A stretch of DNA of 64,000 bases from SW132 sp038150125 (GCF_038150125.1 NZ_JBBVMF010000018.1:46153-110152), one strand, 5' to 3'. Positions 44,116 to 53,371 are shown, counted from the first letter of the stretch. The notes: generated by a model from the letters alone, not told the origin. A program made the numbers and translations.

Positions 44116-45954
44116 TTATTCCACCGTCACACTTTTAGCCAGATTTCGTGGCTGGTCAACGTTACATTTACGATTTACGGCAATGTAGTAAGAAAGCAAC
44201 TGCAGCGGAATAACGGTTAACAGCGGCGAGAAACAGTCTTCCGTTGAAGGAATCTGTATCGAAAATTCCGAAAGATCTTTCACATCGCCATTGTCATCAT
44301 TCATAATTGATATGATGCGGCCTTTTCTGGCTTTTACCTCTTCAATGTTGGACACCATTTTATCATTCGTGTGATCCGTGGCCGCAATCACAACAACGGG
44401 CATCATCTCATCAATGAGCGCTATTGGACCATGCTTCATCTCTGCCGCCGGATAACCTTCGGCATGAATATAGGAGATCTCTTTGAGTTTCAGCGCTCCC
44501 TCAAGGGCAACCGGGAAGTTGTACGTCCGGCCCAGGTAGAGGAAGTTAGGAGCGTATGTAAAGAGCTTGGCCATCTCTTTGATGACCTCATTGCTATCGT
44601 TCAAAATTTTCTCAACTTTGGAAGGTATTTTATCCAGCTCACTGATCAGCTCTTTAGCCCGCTCTGCAGATATCACGCCTTTATCCTGCCCGATCCGAAT
44701 TGCCATCATGGTAAGCACAACTACCTGTGCCGTAAATGCTTTTGTAGATGCGACCCCTATCTCGGGACCTGCGTGTGTAAACACCCCGGCATCAGTTTCG
44801 CGTGAAATTGTTGATCCCACAACGTTACAGATACCGAGCACCTTTGCCCCCTTATCTCTTGCTTCACGGAGAGCCGCGAGTGTATCGGCCGTCTCTCCGC
44901 TCTGGGAAATCACTAACAGTACATCTCCTTTGCCAACTAATGGATCTCTGTAGCGAAATTCTGATGCATATTCCACCTCAACCGGTGTTTTAGCCAGGTA
45001 TTCAAAAAGATATTCTCCCACTAAGCCGGAGTGCCAGCTGGTACCGCAAGCAGCAATCACAATTCGCTTTGCGTTTACCAGGTCGTCCATTACGTCAACG
45101 AGACCGCCAAGCTGAATTGTTCCTTCCCCGGGATTGATCCGCCCTCTCATGCAGTCTGCAATCGATCGTGGCTGTTCGAAAATCTCTTTGAGCATAAAAT
45201 GCGGGTAGCCGGCTTTTTCAATCTCTTCCAGCCCCATCGCCAACTCGTGGATCTCTTTTGTGAGATGGACATCGTCGATCGTTTTTACCTCATAACTATC
45301 CTTGGTAACCACGGCCATTTCACCGTCATCCAGGAATATGACCTTATTCGTATATTCAACAATTGGGGACGCATCCGAGGCAATAAACATCTCACCGTCA
45401 CCAATGCCCAGAAGAAGAGGAGATCCTTTTCGGGCAACGTATAGTTTATCCGGCTCGCTCATATTTGCAATAGCGAGGCCGTAGGTACCCACAATCTGTT
45501 TCAATGCCAGCCGAATGGCCTGCTCAAAGTCCACTTCAGATGTTGAATAAATTTCTTCCAGAAGCTGTGCAATAATCTCTGTATCTGTTTCACTTTTAAA
45601 AGTACGGCCGCGCTCTATTAGTTTTTTTCTGAGTGATGTGTAATTTTCGATAATTCCGTTGTGTACCACGGCAATATTCCCTGATTCACTCAGGTGCGGA
45701 TGAGAATTCACGTCATTTGGCTCACCATGAGTAGCCCAACGGGTGTGGCCGATACCGATTTTACCAAGCGCATTATTCTTTTTGAGCATATTTTCGAGAT
45801 TCACCACTTTCCCTTTGCCCTTGTGAACCTGCATCTCTCCGTTCATGAGCGCGACGCCTGCCGAATCATACCCTCTGTATTCCAGGCGTTTTAGTCCTTT
45901 AACAAGAATATCTCCCGCATTCTTTTCCCCTACGTAACCCACAATTCCACACAT
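44116..45954 (-). CDS. glmS: Glutamine-fructose-6-phosphate transaminase (isomerizing)
   Basis: Makes glucosamine-6-phosphate, the first step to UDP-GlcNAc. 612 residues. N-terminal glutaminase with nucleophile Cys2 (CGIVGYVG), HTRWATHGEPN and NGIIEN; C-terminal isomerase with two SIS domains (CGTSWHSG, SQSGETADTLAALR, STKAFTAQV) and the C-terminal AVNRKCNVDQPRNLAKSVTVE tail. No glmS ribozyme-like leader is seen; only 108 bp separate it from the divergent GlmU-like gene, which acts later in the same pathway. Confidence 0.97.
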   Translation of the reverse strand: MCGIVGYVGEKNAGDILVKGLKRLEYRGYDSAGVALMNGEMQVHKGKGKVVNLENMLKKNNALGKIGIGHTRWATHGEPNDVNSHPHLSESGNIAVVHNGIIENYTSLRKKLIERGRTFKSETDTEIIAQLLEEIYSTSEVDFEQAIRLALKQIVGTYGLAIANMSEPDKLYVARKGSPLLLGIGDGEMFIASDASPIVEYTNKVIFLDDGEMAVVTKDSYEVKTIDDVHLTKEIHELAMGLEEIEKAGYPHFMLKEIFEQPRSIADCMRGRINPGEGTIQLGGLVDVMDDLVNAKRIVIAACGTSWHSGLVGEYLFEYLAKTPVEVEYASEFRYRDPLVGKGDVLLVISQSGETADTLAALREARDKGAKVLGICNVVGSTISRETDAGVFTHAGPEIGVASTKAFTAQVVVLTMMAIRIGQDKGVISAERAKELISELDKIPSKVEKILNDSNEVIKEMAKLFTYAPNFLYLGRTYNFPVALEGALKLKEISYIHAEGYPAAEMKHGPIALIDEMMPVVVIAATDHTNDKMVSNIEEVKARKGRIISIMNDDNGDVKDLSEFSIQIPSTEDCFSPLLTVIPLQLLSYYIAVNRKCNVDQPRNLAKSVTVE

Positions 45955-46062
45955 ACAATACCTGTCTATTAGATTAACTTATCGTAATTCTTATCGTCTT
46001 CGATGATTTTTACATAAGTTAGAGATCTGACTATCGATATAAAATTATTTCTTTCTATAGAT

Positions 46063-47271
46063 ATGGCTAAAATCATCACGTTTTTCGAGGATAAGTCTCT
46101 CAAGAATTTTCATCCTCTTACTCTAACCCGCCCAATATACGATCTTCGGGTGGGAATATTAACACTAAGTGAAAAATGGTTTCGGGCATTTAACATCGAT
46201 GCTCATGCCACCGGATTACAACGAGATCATCTTAAAGATCTTTTCCCTTCACCATCGGCCCTTGAGTTAAACGATAGCTGTTACTGGATTAACCCGAGGG
46301 TGTTCCCGGATAAAAATCTGGTTAATCGTATACAGCAATTATCGGCAAATTCAATGTTAACTGACAACAATATTCTAATCGCGGCCCACTTGTCGTCAGA
46401 ACTACATAACACCTGGCTTTCAGATGGAATAAATACATCTGATTTGAATGAATCGATTTACTCTGATTCATTTAAGATTCTGGATAATATCTGGCAGATT
46501 TTCCAATTTAACGGTGAAGAAATTAAAAGTGACCTGGATCGCATCAAAAATAAAAAAGCAGTTGATACCGGCGATTACAAGCACTCTGTTTTAGTTGACA
46601 ACTTCCCGATTTACATTGATGATGAGGCGATTATAGAGCCTGGTGCAATTCTTTACGCAGAAGACGGACCGATCTATATTGGAAAAGGAGCGCGCGTTAT
46701 GGCCAATGCAGTCGTGCGGGGAACAGCTGCAATCTGCGAAAAGTCCGTTGTAAAAATGGGGGCGAAAATTTATAAGGATACAACTATCGGTCCGGTCTGT
46801 AAGGTTGGCGGAGAAGTGTCGAACGTGGTGTTTCACTCTTACAGCAACAAAGCCCATGATGGCTATGCGGGAAATTCTGTATTTGGCCAGTGGTGCAACC
46901 TGGGTGCCGACACAAACACGTCTAACCTGAAAAATAATTACAGCACCGTTCGGTTCAGAGACTGGGAATCCGGCGAGGAAGTGGATACAGGTCAGCAGTT
47001 TATCGGCACAATTATGGGGGATCACTCGAAAACCGGTATCAATGCCATGCTGAACACCGGTACTCTATGCGGAGTGTGTTGTAACCTGTTTTCTGATGGA
47101 TATCCGCCTAAATATATTCCATCATTTAGCTGGGTAAGCGGAAAGGACATCGTACCTTACCATTTTGAGAAAGCTGTGGACGCCATGGAAAAAATAATGC
47201 AGCGCCGCAATGTTAAACTTACTTCTGCCTATAGAGAACTAATGTACTCCATTTTCAACTCTGCCACCTAA
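46063..47271 (+). CDS. Alternative GlmU-type sugar nucleotidyltransferase / acetyltransferase
   Basis: A 402-residue two-part protein. The first 180 residues start ITFFEDKSLKNFHPLTLTRPIYDLRVGILTLSEKW (short motif LTLTRPxxDLRxG), marking the Bacteroidota 'alternative GlmU' group; the rest is a left-handed beta-helix of hexapeptide repeats (PGAILYAEDGPIYIGKGARVMANAVVRG; GNSVFGQWCNLGADTNTSNLKNNYS; IMGDHSKTGINAMLNTG). It probably supplies glucosamine-1-phosphate acetylation and/or UDP-GlcNAc formation. Placed head to head with glmS, it points to joint control of amino-sugar supply. Confidence 0.88.
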   Translation: MAKIITFFEDKSLKNFHPLTLTRPIYDLRVGILTLSEKWFRAFNIDAHATGLQRDHLKDLFPSPSALELNDSCYWINPRVFPDKNLVNRIQQLSANSMLTDNNILIAAHLSSELHNTWLSDGINTSDLNESIYSDSFKILDNIWQIFQFNGEEIKSDLDRIKNKKAVDTGDYKHSVLVDNFPIYIDDEAIIEPGAILYAEDGPIYIGKGARVMANAVVRGTAAICEKSVVKMGAKIYKDTTIGPVCKVGGEVSNVVFHSYSNKAHDGYAGNSVFGQWCNLGADTNTSNLKNNYSTVRFRDWESGEEVDTGQQFIGTIMGDHSKTGINAMLNTGTLCGVCCNLFSDGYPPKYIPSFSWVSGKDIVPYHFEKAVDAMEKIMQRRNVKLTSAYRELMYSIFNSAT

Positions 47272-47655
47272 ATGGTAAGCGATTTCGAATGAATTTTGGC
47301 AGAACTATTTCACTGACTACAGCAGAACTTTACTAAACCGTATTTTTGTCAAATCTCATCGTTATCGCCACACTGAGATACTCTTGTAGATAATATGGCC
47401 CGTTTTCCCGGCCAACTAACAGACTGACATTGAACAATGACCTACCTTCTGATACTACAGCCATTTTATGATATTAATAAGTGAGACAGCGACTTATTAA
47501 TTTTCCCGGACTTTGATTGCATATCACTACATTTTTTGTTTATTACAGTGTAGTGGGATTATTCTAAGCTTTGTCGTTTTAGTTCTATACTTGTATTTCG
47601 CAAGACTTATGAAGTATTCCCGTCATTTTAATAACACATTAAAACCTGAGGGATT
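47272..47655. other. Gene-free stretch with dyad and promoter-like site
   Basis: 384 bp without a gene. TTAATAAGT (47474-47482) and ACTTATTAA (47492-47500) are perfect inverted repeats with a 9-nt spacer, which could be an operator or a weak terminator for the GlmU-like gene. A promoter-like pair lies at 47570-47600. Confidence 0.45.
47570..47600 (+). promoter_or_regulatory. Candidate Bacteroidota-type promoter for CBS gene
   Basis: TTTG (47570-47573) and TATTTCG (47594-47600), 20 nt apart, 56 bp before the CBS-protein start. Same spacing and ending as the candidate before clpC. An unmatched second position lowers confidence. Confidence 0.35.
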
Positions 47656-48099
47656 ATGAAAGTAAAAGACATTTTAGATAAAAAAGGAACTGAAATCTAT
47701 TCAGTTAAGCCTGAAGAATCCGTACTTGAAGCCATTTCAAAAATGGCCGAACTTAAGATAGGTGCTTTACTTGTGATGAAAAATGACTCTCTGGTAGGCA
47801 TCATATCTGAGCGAGATTACCGAAACAAAATAATTTTGAAAGGACGTACATCCAAAGATACGCCCGTTTCACAAATTATGATTGATAAGGTAATTTGTGT
47901 TGAACCCACAGATAATATAAACCTCTGCATGCAGCTGATGACAAACAAAAAAATCCGCCACCTACCTGTCTTGGATAATAAATCCGTGGTGGGTGTTATC
48001 TCTATTGGTGACGTGGTGAAAGCTGTCATAGAAAGTCAGAAGAGCGAGATTGATACCCTTCGAAATTACATCGCAACCGGCGGCGGTTATCCGGCTTAA
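47656..48099 (+). CDS. CBS-pair domain protein
   Basis: A 147-residue protein made of two CBS repeats: residues about 7-63 (SVLEAISKMAELKIGALLVM...LVGIISERDYRNKI) and 72-130 (NINLCMQLMTNKKIRHLPVLD...VVGVISIGDVVKAVIES). The ERDYRN and GDVVK ends are typical of solo CBS proteins that bind adenine nucleotides. It may report energy state; the partner is unknown. A good ribosome-binding site (GAGGG, 3 nt before ATG) supports the start. Upstream of a DoxX protein with a 107-bp gap. Confidence 0.92.
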   Translation: MKVKDILDKKGTEIYSVKPEESVLEAISKMAELKIGALLVMKNDSLVGIISERDYRNKIILKGRTSKDTPVSQIMIDKVICVEPTDNINLCMQLMTNKKIRHLPVLDNKSVVGVISIGDVVKAVIESQKSEIDTLRNYIATGGGYPA

Positions 48100-48206
48100 A
48101 ATTATGGGCTGTAGTGATTTGATACAGGTTTAGCCTTTAGTTTGATGTTAAATTTTCTTTATTTACACGGAGGATACATCAACAATTAACTCTACAGGAG
48201 AAAGTT

Positions 48207-48584
48207 ATGCAAAGCACACTACGTAATATTGGTCATTATCTTTATGCCCTTCCTTTTGCCGTTTTCGGGCTTTTTCACTTTATGAATGCTGGTAGTATGG
48301 CGGGAATGGTTCCTTTGCCAGGCGGCGTTTTTTGGGTCTATTTCACAGGAGTCGCATTAATTGCAGCTGCCGTCAGCTTTGTTATTGGTAAAAAAGTGAG
48401 ACTGGCTGGTACGCTGCTTGGAATCATGCTCATCATTTTTGTCTTGTCCATACATCTTCCAGGAACAATAGGTGCAGATAACCCGCAGGCTATGCAGATG
48501 TCAATGACATCCTTGCTTAAGGATCTTGCACTTGCAGGAGCTGCATTTTACATTGCAGGGTCAACAACTGAAGAAAACGCCTGA
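48207..48584 (+). CDS. DoxX-family membrane protein
   Basis: A 125-residue integral membrane protein with four hydrophobic helices (about 12-28, 43-58, 66-84, 102-117): YLYALPFAVFGLFHFMNAG, FWVYFTGVALIAAAVSFVIG and LAGTLLGIMLIIFVLSIH. The plan fits the DoxX/DUF-type four-helix family, some members of which interact with thiol or quinone redox systems. The ribosome-binding site AGGAG is clear, 5 nt before the start. It ends before a strong terminator. Confidence 0.8.
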   Translation: MQSTLRNIGHYLYALPFAVFGLFHFMNAGSMAGMVPLPGGVFWVYFTGVALIAAAVSFVIGKKVRLAGTLLGIMLIIFVLSIHLPGTIGADNPQAMQMSMTSLLKDLALAGAAFYIAGSTTEENA

Positions 48585-48615
48585 GACAGGAATTAACGAC
48601 ATACATTCAATATAG

Positions 48616-48648
48616 CCGGCACTTACATTTTTGTGCCGGCTTTTTTAT
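48616..48648 (+). terminator. Terminator after DoxX gene
   Basis: AGCCGGCAC (48616-48624), loop, GTGCCGGCT (48635-48643), then TTTTT. A perfect 9-bp GC-rich stem with a U-tract; it overlaps the last base of the carboxylase gene on the other strand. Confidence 0.92.
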
Positions 48649-50198
48649 TACAGAGGCAGATTGTCGTGCTTTTTTTTCGGCACTGAATCTACTTTATTCT
48701 GGCAGAGTTCAAACGCATGAATCAGTTTATCACGAGTTTCATGAGGTAAAATCACATCATCAATAAATCCTCTGGCAGCTGCTTTATAAGGATGAGCAAA
48801 CTCTTCGCTATACTGATCTTCAAGTTCTTTCTGTTTTTCTTCTGGGTTATCTGCTTTGGCTATTTCTTTACGGAAAATAATTTCCACTGCTCCTTTTGTA
48901 CCCATCACCGCAATTTCAGCTGACGGCCAAGCCACGTTATAATCCGCGCGTATATGCTTGCTGTTCATCACATCATACGCTCCACCATACGCTTTTCTGG
49001 TGATGACTGTCATTTTAGGCACGGTTGCCTCACAAAACGCATAAAGAAGTTTTGCACCATGTTTGATAATACCGCCCCACTCCTGATCGGTACCCGGCAG
49101 AAAGCCCGGTACATCTTCAAACACAACAAGTGGAATGTTGAATGCATCACAAAAACGGACAAACCGGGCTCCCTTTACAGAAGCGTCAATATCGAGAACA
49201 CCTGCGAGCGAAAGCGGCTGATTGGCCACAATTCCAACCGACCGCCCATCAAGACGGGCAAACCCTACCACAATATTGTCTGCGTAATGTTCGTGTACCT
49301 CATAAAAAGACTCTTTATCCATCACACCGTCAATCACATCTTTGATATCATACGGTTTATTGGGATTATCCGGAACGATATCATCGAGCTTTTCCGCTTT
49401 CGCTTTGTCTGGTTTGGCGGCGGTCTGACGGGGGGCTTTTTCTTCGCAGTTTTGAGGAAGGTAGCTCATTAGGCTCCGAATATCGTGCAGGCAAACGGCG
49501 TCGTTATCGGACGCAAAATGTGCCACGCCTGATTTAGTTCCATGGGCAGAAGCACCTCCTAAATCTTCTGATGTTACTTCTTCATGAGTCACCGTTTTTA
49601 CCACGTTCGGACCGGTCACAAACATGTAACTTGTATCTCGGACCATAAACACGAAGTCTGTCAGTGCGGGACTATACACTGCACCACCGGCACAAGGGCC
49701 CATAACAGCTGAAATTTGCGGTACAACGCCGGATGCCATTGAATTACGCCAGAAGACTTCTGCATATCCACCGAGTGAACTCACGCCCTCCTGGATACGA
49801 GCGCCGCCGGAGTCGTTCAGGCCTATAATGGGCACTCCATTTTTGAGAGACAGATCCATCACCTTGCAAATTTTTTCGGCATGGGTTTCTGACAACGATC
49901 CGCCAAATACTGTAAAATCCTGGCTGAACACGTAAACAGGCCGTCCTTCAATTTTTCCGGAACCGGTTACAACACCATCGCCCAGAATGTGCTTTTTATC
50001 AAGGCCAAACGCATTGCTGCGGTGCTGAACAAACGCGTCGATTTCCTGGAACGAGCCGCTGTCAAGAAGTATGTCGATGCGTTCGCGAGCCGTTAGTTTT
50101 CCTTTATCGTGTTGTTTTTCAATCCGGGCTTTACCACCGCCAACTTTAGCGTTTTCACGCATTTTTTGAAGCCGGTCAATTTTGTCCTGTTTACTCAT
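48648..50198 (-). CDS. pccB: Acyl-CoA (propionyl-CoA) carboxylase beta subunit
   Basis: A 516-residue carboxyltransferase subunit of a biotin-dependent acyl-CoA carboxylase, probably propionyl-CoA to methylmalonyl-CoA. Motifs: GGGKARIEKQHDKGKLTARERI at the N-terminus, DFTVFGGSLSETHAEKI, GLNDSGGARIQEGVSSLGGYAEVF (acyl-CoA oxyanion hole), MGPCAGGAVYSPAL, and EDVPGFLPGTDQEWGGIIKHGAKLLYAF in the biotin half. The alpha (biotin carboxylase) and biotin carrier genes are not nearby. It is preceded by a 602-residue acidic protein with a 12-bp gap. Confidence 0.95.
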   Translation of the reverse strand: MSKQDKIDRLQKMRENAKVGGGKARIEKQHDKGKLTARERIDILLDSGSFQEIDAFVQHRSNAFGLDKKHILGDGVVTGSGKIEGRPVYVFSQDFTVFGGSLSETHAEKICKVMDLSLKNGVPIIGLNDSGGARIQEGVSSLGGYAEVFWRNSMASGVVPQISAVMGPCAGGAVYSPALTDFVFMVRDTSYMFVTGPNVVKTVTHEEVTSEDLGGASAHGTKSGVAHFASDNDAVCLHDIRSLMSYLPQNCEEKAPRQTAAKPDKAKAEKLDDIVPDNPNKPYDIKDVIDGVMDKESFYEVHEHYADNIVVGFARLDGRSVGIVANQPLSLAGVLDIDASVKGARFVRFCDAFNIPLVVFEDVPGFLPGTDQEWGGIIKHGAKLLYAFCEATVPKMTVITRKAYGGAYDVMNSKHIRADYNVAWPSAEIAVMGTKGAVEIIFRKEIAKADNPEEKQKELEDQYSEEFAHPYKAAARGFIDDVILPHETRDKLIHAFELCQNKVDSVPKKKHDNLPL

Positions 50199-50210
50199 TT
50201 GATGTCTTTT

Positions 50211-52019
50211 TTAAGATTTATATTCGTCAAAATAGGCCTGCAGCCTGTCGGTGAAATCAACAGCCTCTTCATCATACATATCTACGAGATTCCTTGCAAA
50301 AATCTCTTTTTCGATAAAGCGGCTGGCCTGATTCCAGTTTTCAAGTTTATTCAGGTCGATAAGAGCTTCCTCGTACGCCTTTTCTGACCCACTAAAAATG
50401 TGGGATGTAAACCGTTTTTCATCATCCTTCAACCAACCGACCAACTGGTCTGTCGAATCCATATCATTCTCCCGCACCGTGAGATCAATGAGCGGAGCGT
50501 CTTCATCGTCTTCATCCTGCAAATCCGCAAACTCTGAATATTCAGGAATATCTTCCTCTTCTATGTTGTCGTCATCTCCAAGAAATGATTGCCAGATTGG
50601 GCTCTCTTCGTCCGCTTCAGAAGATTCTTCAGCAGACAAATTATTGGTCTTAGATTCCTCGCCTGCTTCATCAAAAGAGTCATCTTTAGCTGATTCATGA
50701 TGTGAATCCTCTTTTTTCAACACACCAGTGGAAACGTCAGCATCGTCTTTTGAATCCTCCCCGGAAACAAACTGATCGGCAAAACGCTCTTCATACTCTT
50801 CTGAATCAATCTGATCCACTGTACTTTCCTCATCGTCATCAAACCGAACGTAAAGTGGAGTATCTTCATCACTGTCTTTTACGTCGCTGTCATCCCTGTC
50901 TTCGTCAAAAGCAGATTTTTCTGCACCAGCGCTTGCAGCGTAAATCTCACTTTCTTCAGATAATTCTGCAGATCGGTGCTGATTTTGAAACGTACCCAGA
51001 ATAGAATCATCATCGTCGTTACTCTCCTCTGACTCTTTTGCTGAAGTTCTTGATGCGATATGTTGTTTTCCAATTTCACTCGTTTCACTTTTGTTCTCTC
51101 GCGACGATGATTGAACGTCCTTAGGTTTGACGGAATCAGATTCTTCATCAAAACCCTGAAATCCACTTACTGAAGCGTCTTTCTTAATTTTCTCAGCGTC
51201 TGGCATACCCGAGTCAGACGTGTCTTCCTCCTTGGCACTGGATTCTGTTGATTGCACATCAAACAGTGAGACCTGATCTTCTTCATACCCCTCCTCGTTC
51301 AGGAGATCCGGAGAACTCAGTATTTCTATAAATTCAATTTTATTGAGTGATCCGCTGAGCAGGTCGAACCGTCGGGAGATGCGGTCCATATTGCGATCTC
51401 TGAAAAAGATGCGAAACAGTTCCGTATCAATTTTTGGCCCTGCTAAAATGAACAGAGGCTGAAGAAGCTGTGCCCAGTTCAGAGAGTTATAATTTGCGGT
51501 GATGCGTTCATCAACCTTCATTACCACACGCCGAGCCGTTCCAATTTCAATCTCAGCTAAGCCTTTTCGTTTCATGTATTTATGGATGGCCTGAGCGAGA
51601 TGCGAATTTACCGAAATAAACGATAGACGTTTTTCCAGCTCCTCGATTGATAGCTTTTTTTTGGGCCCAAACAGAATCTCCGGTATTGCTTTCCGAGGCT
51701 GCAGAATCATTTCCATGACATCAGCAATCGCAGTTTCAAAAACAGTAGAGGCAAAAGCCGCCGGCATTCTGACTTCAGCAACAATTGCATCAATAAATTG
51801 CTCCCATGCATCCTCAACTTCTTTGGCAGACATGTCCGCCCATTCAGAATGCGGCGGCACAATTGATTCATTTAGATTTCTGTAGATTTCAACTTCTACC
51901 CTCTGGATTAAAAACTCGGGAATATCGTATTCCCGAAGGTCGTCAGGGGTGTAAAATGATCTGTTTCCGGACAGCTGATCCGTAATTGACGTTGTGACGT
52001 TTCTTATAAGTTGCTCCAT
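50211..52019 (-). CDS. Long acidic protein with central disordered region, unknown
   Basis: A 602-residue protein. The first 260 residues are ordered and helical (SITDQLSGNRSFYTPDDLREYDIPEFLI; AFASTVFETAIADVMEMI; LAQAIHKYMKRKGLAEIEIG) and look like a genuine domain. Residues 265-500 are an Asp/Glu/Ser tract of low complexity (ESNDDDDS; SDVKDSDEDTPLYVRFDDDEES), and the last 100 residues are helical again (VGWLKDDEKRFTSHIFSGSEKAYEEALIDLNKLENW). There is no signal peptide or enzyme motif. The gene lies 12 bp before pccB, so joint expression is likely. It may be a lineage-specific partner or an organiser. Confidence 0.75.
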   Translation of the reverse strand: MEQLIRNVTTSITDQLSGNRSFYTPDDLREYDIPEFLIQRVEVEIYRNLNESIVPPHSEWADMSAKEVEDAWEQFIDAIVAEVRMPAAFASTVFETAIADVMEMILQPRKAIPEILFGPKKKLSIEELEKRLSFISVNSHLAQAIHKYMKRKGLAEIEIGTARRVVMKVDERITANYNSLNWAQLLQPLFILAGPKIDTELFRIFFRDRNMDRISRRFDLLSGSLNKIEFIEILSSPDLLNEEGYEEDQVSLFDVQSTESSAKEEDTSDSGMPDAEKIKKDASVSGFQGFDEESDSVKPKDVQSSSRENKSETSEIGKQHIASRTSAKESEESNDDDDSILGTFQNQHRSAELSEESEIYAASAGAEKSAFDEDRDDSDVKDSDEDTPLYVRFDDDEESTVDQIDSEEYEERFADQFVSGEDSKDDADVSTGVLKKEDSHHESAKDDSFDEAGEESKTNNLSAEESSEADEESPIWQSFLGDDDNIEEEDIPEYSEFADLQDEDDEDAPLIDLTVRENDMDSTDQLVGWLKDDEKRFTSHIFSGSEKAYEEALIDLNKLENWNQASRFIEKEIFARNLVDMYDEEAVDFTDRLQAYFDEYKS

Positions 52020-52155
52020 ACCTGCAATCTGATTTTTGAGGAATATATGGGTTCAATATCTTTCAACGAAACGAATGTCCGATATTTCATTCAGCTCCAA
52101 AAAATTTACTAATCTAATCATTATTGTTTAGTGAACCGATCATTATCTTTCGCAC

Positions 52156-52779
52156 ATGGTTACACTTAAAGTTGACAAGCTTGCAAAATCGTATGCTTCC
52201 GAACCTGTTTTTAAAGGCCTCTCTTTTCAATTTAGAGGAGGTGTTATCGGAATTGCGGGTCCGAACGGATCAGGAAAATCAACGCTGATGCGGTGCGTAA
52301 CAGGACTGACGCGCCCGACATCCGGCACTGTTACATGGAGTGTTAACGGAGACGAGTACTCAACCGGCACAATACCTTCCATGCTCGGTTATTCGGCTCC
52401 GTACGTGAATCTTTACGAAGAACTTACCACATCTGAAAACCTGGCGTTTATCCGTGACCTCAGGTCATCGCAGGAATGCGAAGCGATACCTGAATTAGTT
52501 CAGCGGTTTGATCTCACCGAATTTGCCGACTCGCCCTTCGGTGATCTCTCATCAGGCCAGCAACAACGCGTGAAACTTGCCGTAGCCGCCGTTCATCGTC
52601 CGGCTATTCTTTGCCTTGACGAACCCGGTACAAACCTCGATGAGCCGGGACATAGGATTGTAGAACAGATGATACGCTCTTGTGCAGAGAATAGCGGCCT
52701 TGTTCTTTTGGCATCAAACCAACCCCGGGAGCTGGATCTGTGCGATCATATTCTTCCGGTAGCGGGAGCCAAAAAGTAA
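52156..52779 (+). CDS. ABC transporter ATP-binding subunit (short, CcmA-size)
   Basis: A 207-residue ATPase: Walker A GPNGSGKSTLM (about residues 35-45), Q-loop region SAPYVNLYEELTTSENL, signature LSSGQQQRVKLA, Walker B ILCLDEPGTNLDE, and H-loop variant LLASNQ. The usual switch His is replaced by Gln or Asn (LASNQPREL). The length is close to CcmA heme-exporter ATPases, but no CcmB/CcmC follows, so the transported substrate cannot be given. The catalytic His change may alter the hydrolysis rate. Membrane partner not in the window. Confidence 0.9.
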   Translation: MVTLKVDKLAKSYASEPVFKGLSFQFRGGVIGIAGPNGSGKSTLMRCVTGLTRPTSGTVTWSVNGDEYSTGTIPSMLGYSAPYVNLYEELTTSENLAFIRDLRSSQECEAIPELVQRFDLTEFADSPFGDLSSGQQQRVKLAVAAVHRPAILCLDEPGTNLDEPGHRIVEQMIRSCAENSGLVLLASNQPRELDLCDHILPVAGAKK

Positions 52780-52953
52780 TTATTTAAAAGCATTTGCCTT
52801 ACCGATTTAAATTTACAGGCCAGATTGGATTTACTCCCTTATCCTTCGTAGGAGACTTCATAAAAAAGGGCAGTCGCCAGAGCGCAGTACAAAATCTAAT
52901 CTAATTTAAATTAACTCTTATTATATTGGATTTTATAACTACAGATCATACAT

Positions 52954-53235
52954 ATGAAGAAGCTCGAAGATATAAAAAAGAAAATCAGACCAATCCTTAA
53001 AAAATACAGCATCAAAAAAGCTGGTATTTTCGGGTCATCTGCAAGAGGTGAATCTGTGGTAAATGATCTTGATCTCCTCGTCAAAATCGATAGAAAGATA
53101 AGCTTGCTTGAGTTCATCGGAATTCAACAGGAACTGCAAGACGAATTGGGAATGAAGGTTGATCTGGTTGAATATAAAGCCATCAAATCTGCATTAAAGG
53201 ATGACATCCTGAGAGATGAAGAACCCGTGTTATGA
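52954..53235 (+). CDS. MNT-type nucleotidyltransferase antitoxin (HepT partner)
   Basis: A 93-residue minimal nucleotidyltransferase. Catalytic motif GSSARGESVVNDLDLLV supplies GSxxRGE and DxD; the later VDLVEY gives the third Asp. In MNT-HepT systems the MNT protein AMPylates and so silences the HepT RNase. Its stop overlaps an ATG (TTATGA), the usual coupling to hepT, but the following frame ends after eight codons (53232-53258). So this appears to be an antitoxin left without its toxin, unless a homologue elsewhere is served. Confidence 0.9.
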   Translation: MKKLEDIKKKIRPILKKYSIKKAGIFGSSARGESVVNDLDLLVKIDRKISLLEFIGIQQELQDELGMKVDLVEYKAIKSALKDDILRDEEPVL

Positions 53236-53258
53236 GCAAGAGAAAGCCTGATGTATAA
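53232..53258 (+). pseudogene. HepT toxin remnant (8 codons)
   Basis: The frame starts at the ATG overlapping the MNT stop and reads MSKRKPDV then TAA. Intact hepT genes begin at this overlap and often open MSKR-P-, so this is the expected start of hepT cut off by a stop or a deletion. The bases that follow lead within 35 nt into REP-like hairpins (53289 onward), which may mark the deletion or insertion boundary. Confidence 0.6.
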
Positions 53259-53288
53259 TCATTCAAGCATTTAAAAAATCTGCCTGTT

Positions 53289-53371
53289 GCAGGCCTTTAG
53301 CCTGCCTTGATTACGCGCATTCGATACCCCGGGCGCTGCCCTAGTCTGAGTTGTTTCAGGCTTACAGCCTG
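53289..53371. repeat. REP-like paired hairpins
   Basis: GCAGGC-CTTTA-GCCTGC (53289-53305) and CAGGC-TTACA-GCCTG (53357-53371) are two stem-loops with related arms, with CGGGCGCTGCCC between. Such pairs resemble the REP doublets mobilised by Y1 (RAYT) transposases, and one such transposase lies at 60631-61251. The arms differ from its own flanking palindromes, so ownership is unsure. Confidence 0.55.

Noticed and set aside
45955..46062. glmS ribozyme
   Set aside because: Only 108 bp before glmS, shared with a divergent gene, and no fitting core was seen.
52156..52779. ccmA heme exporter assignment
   Set aside because: Size fits, but no CcmB, CcmC or cytochrome maturation genes are adjacent.
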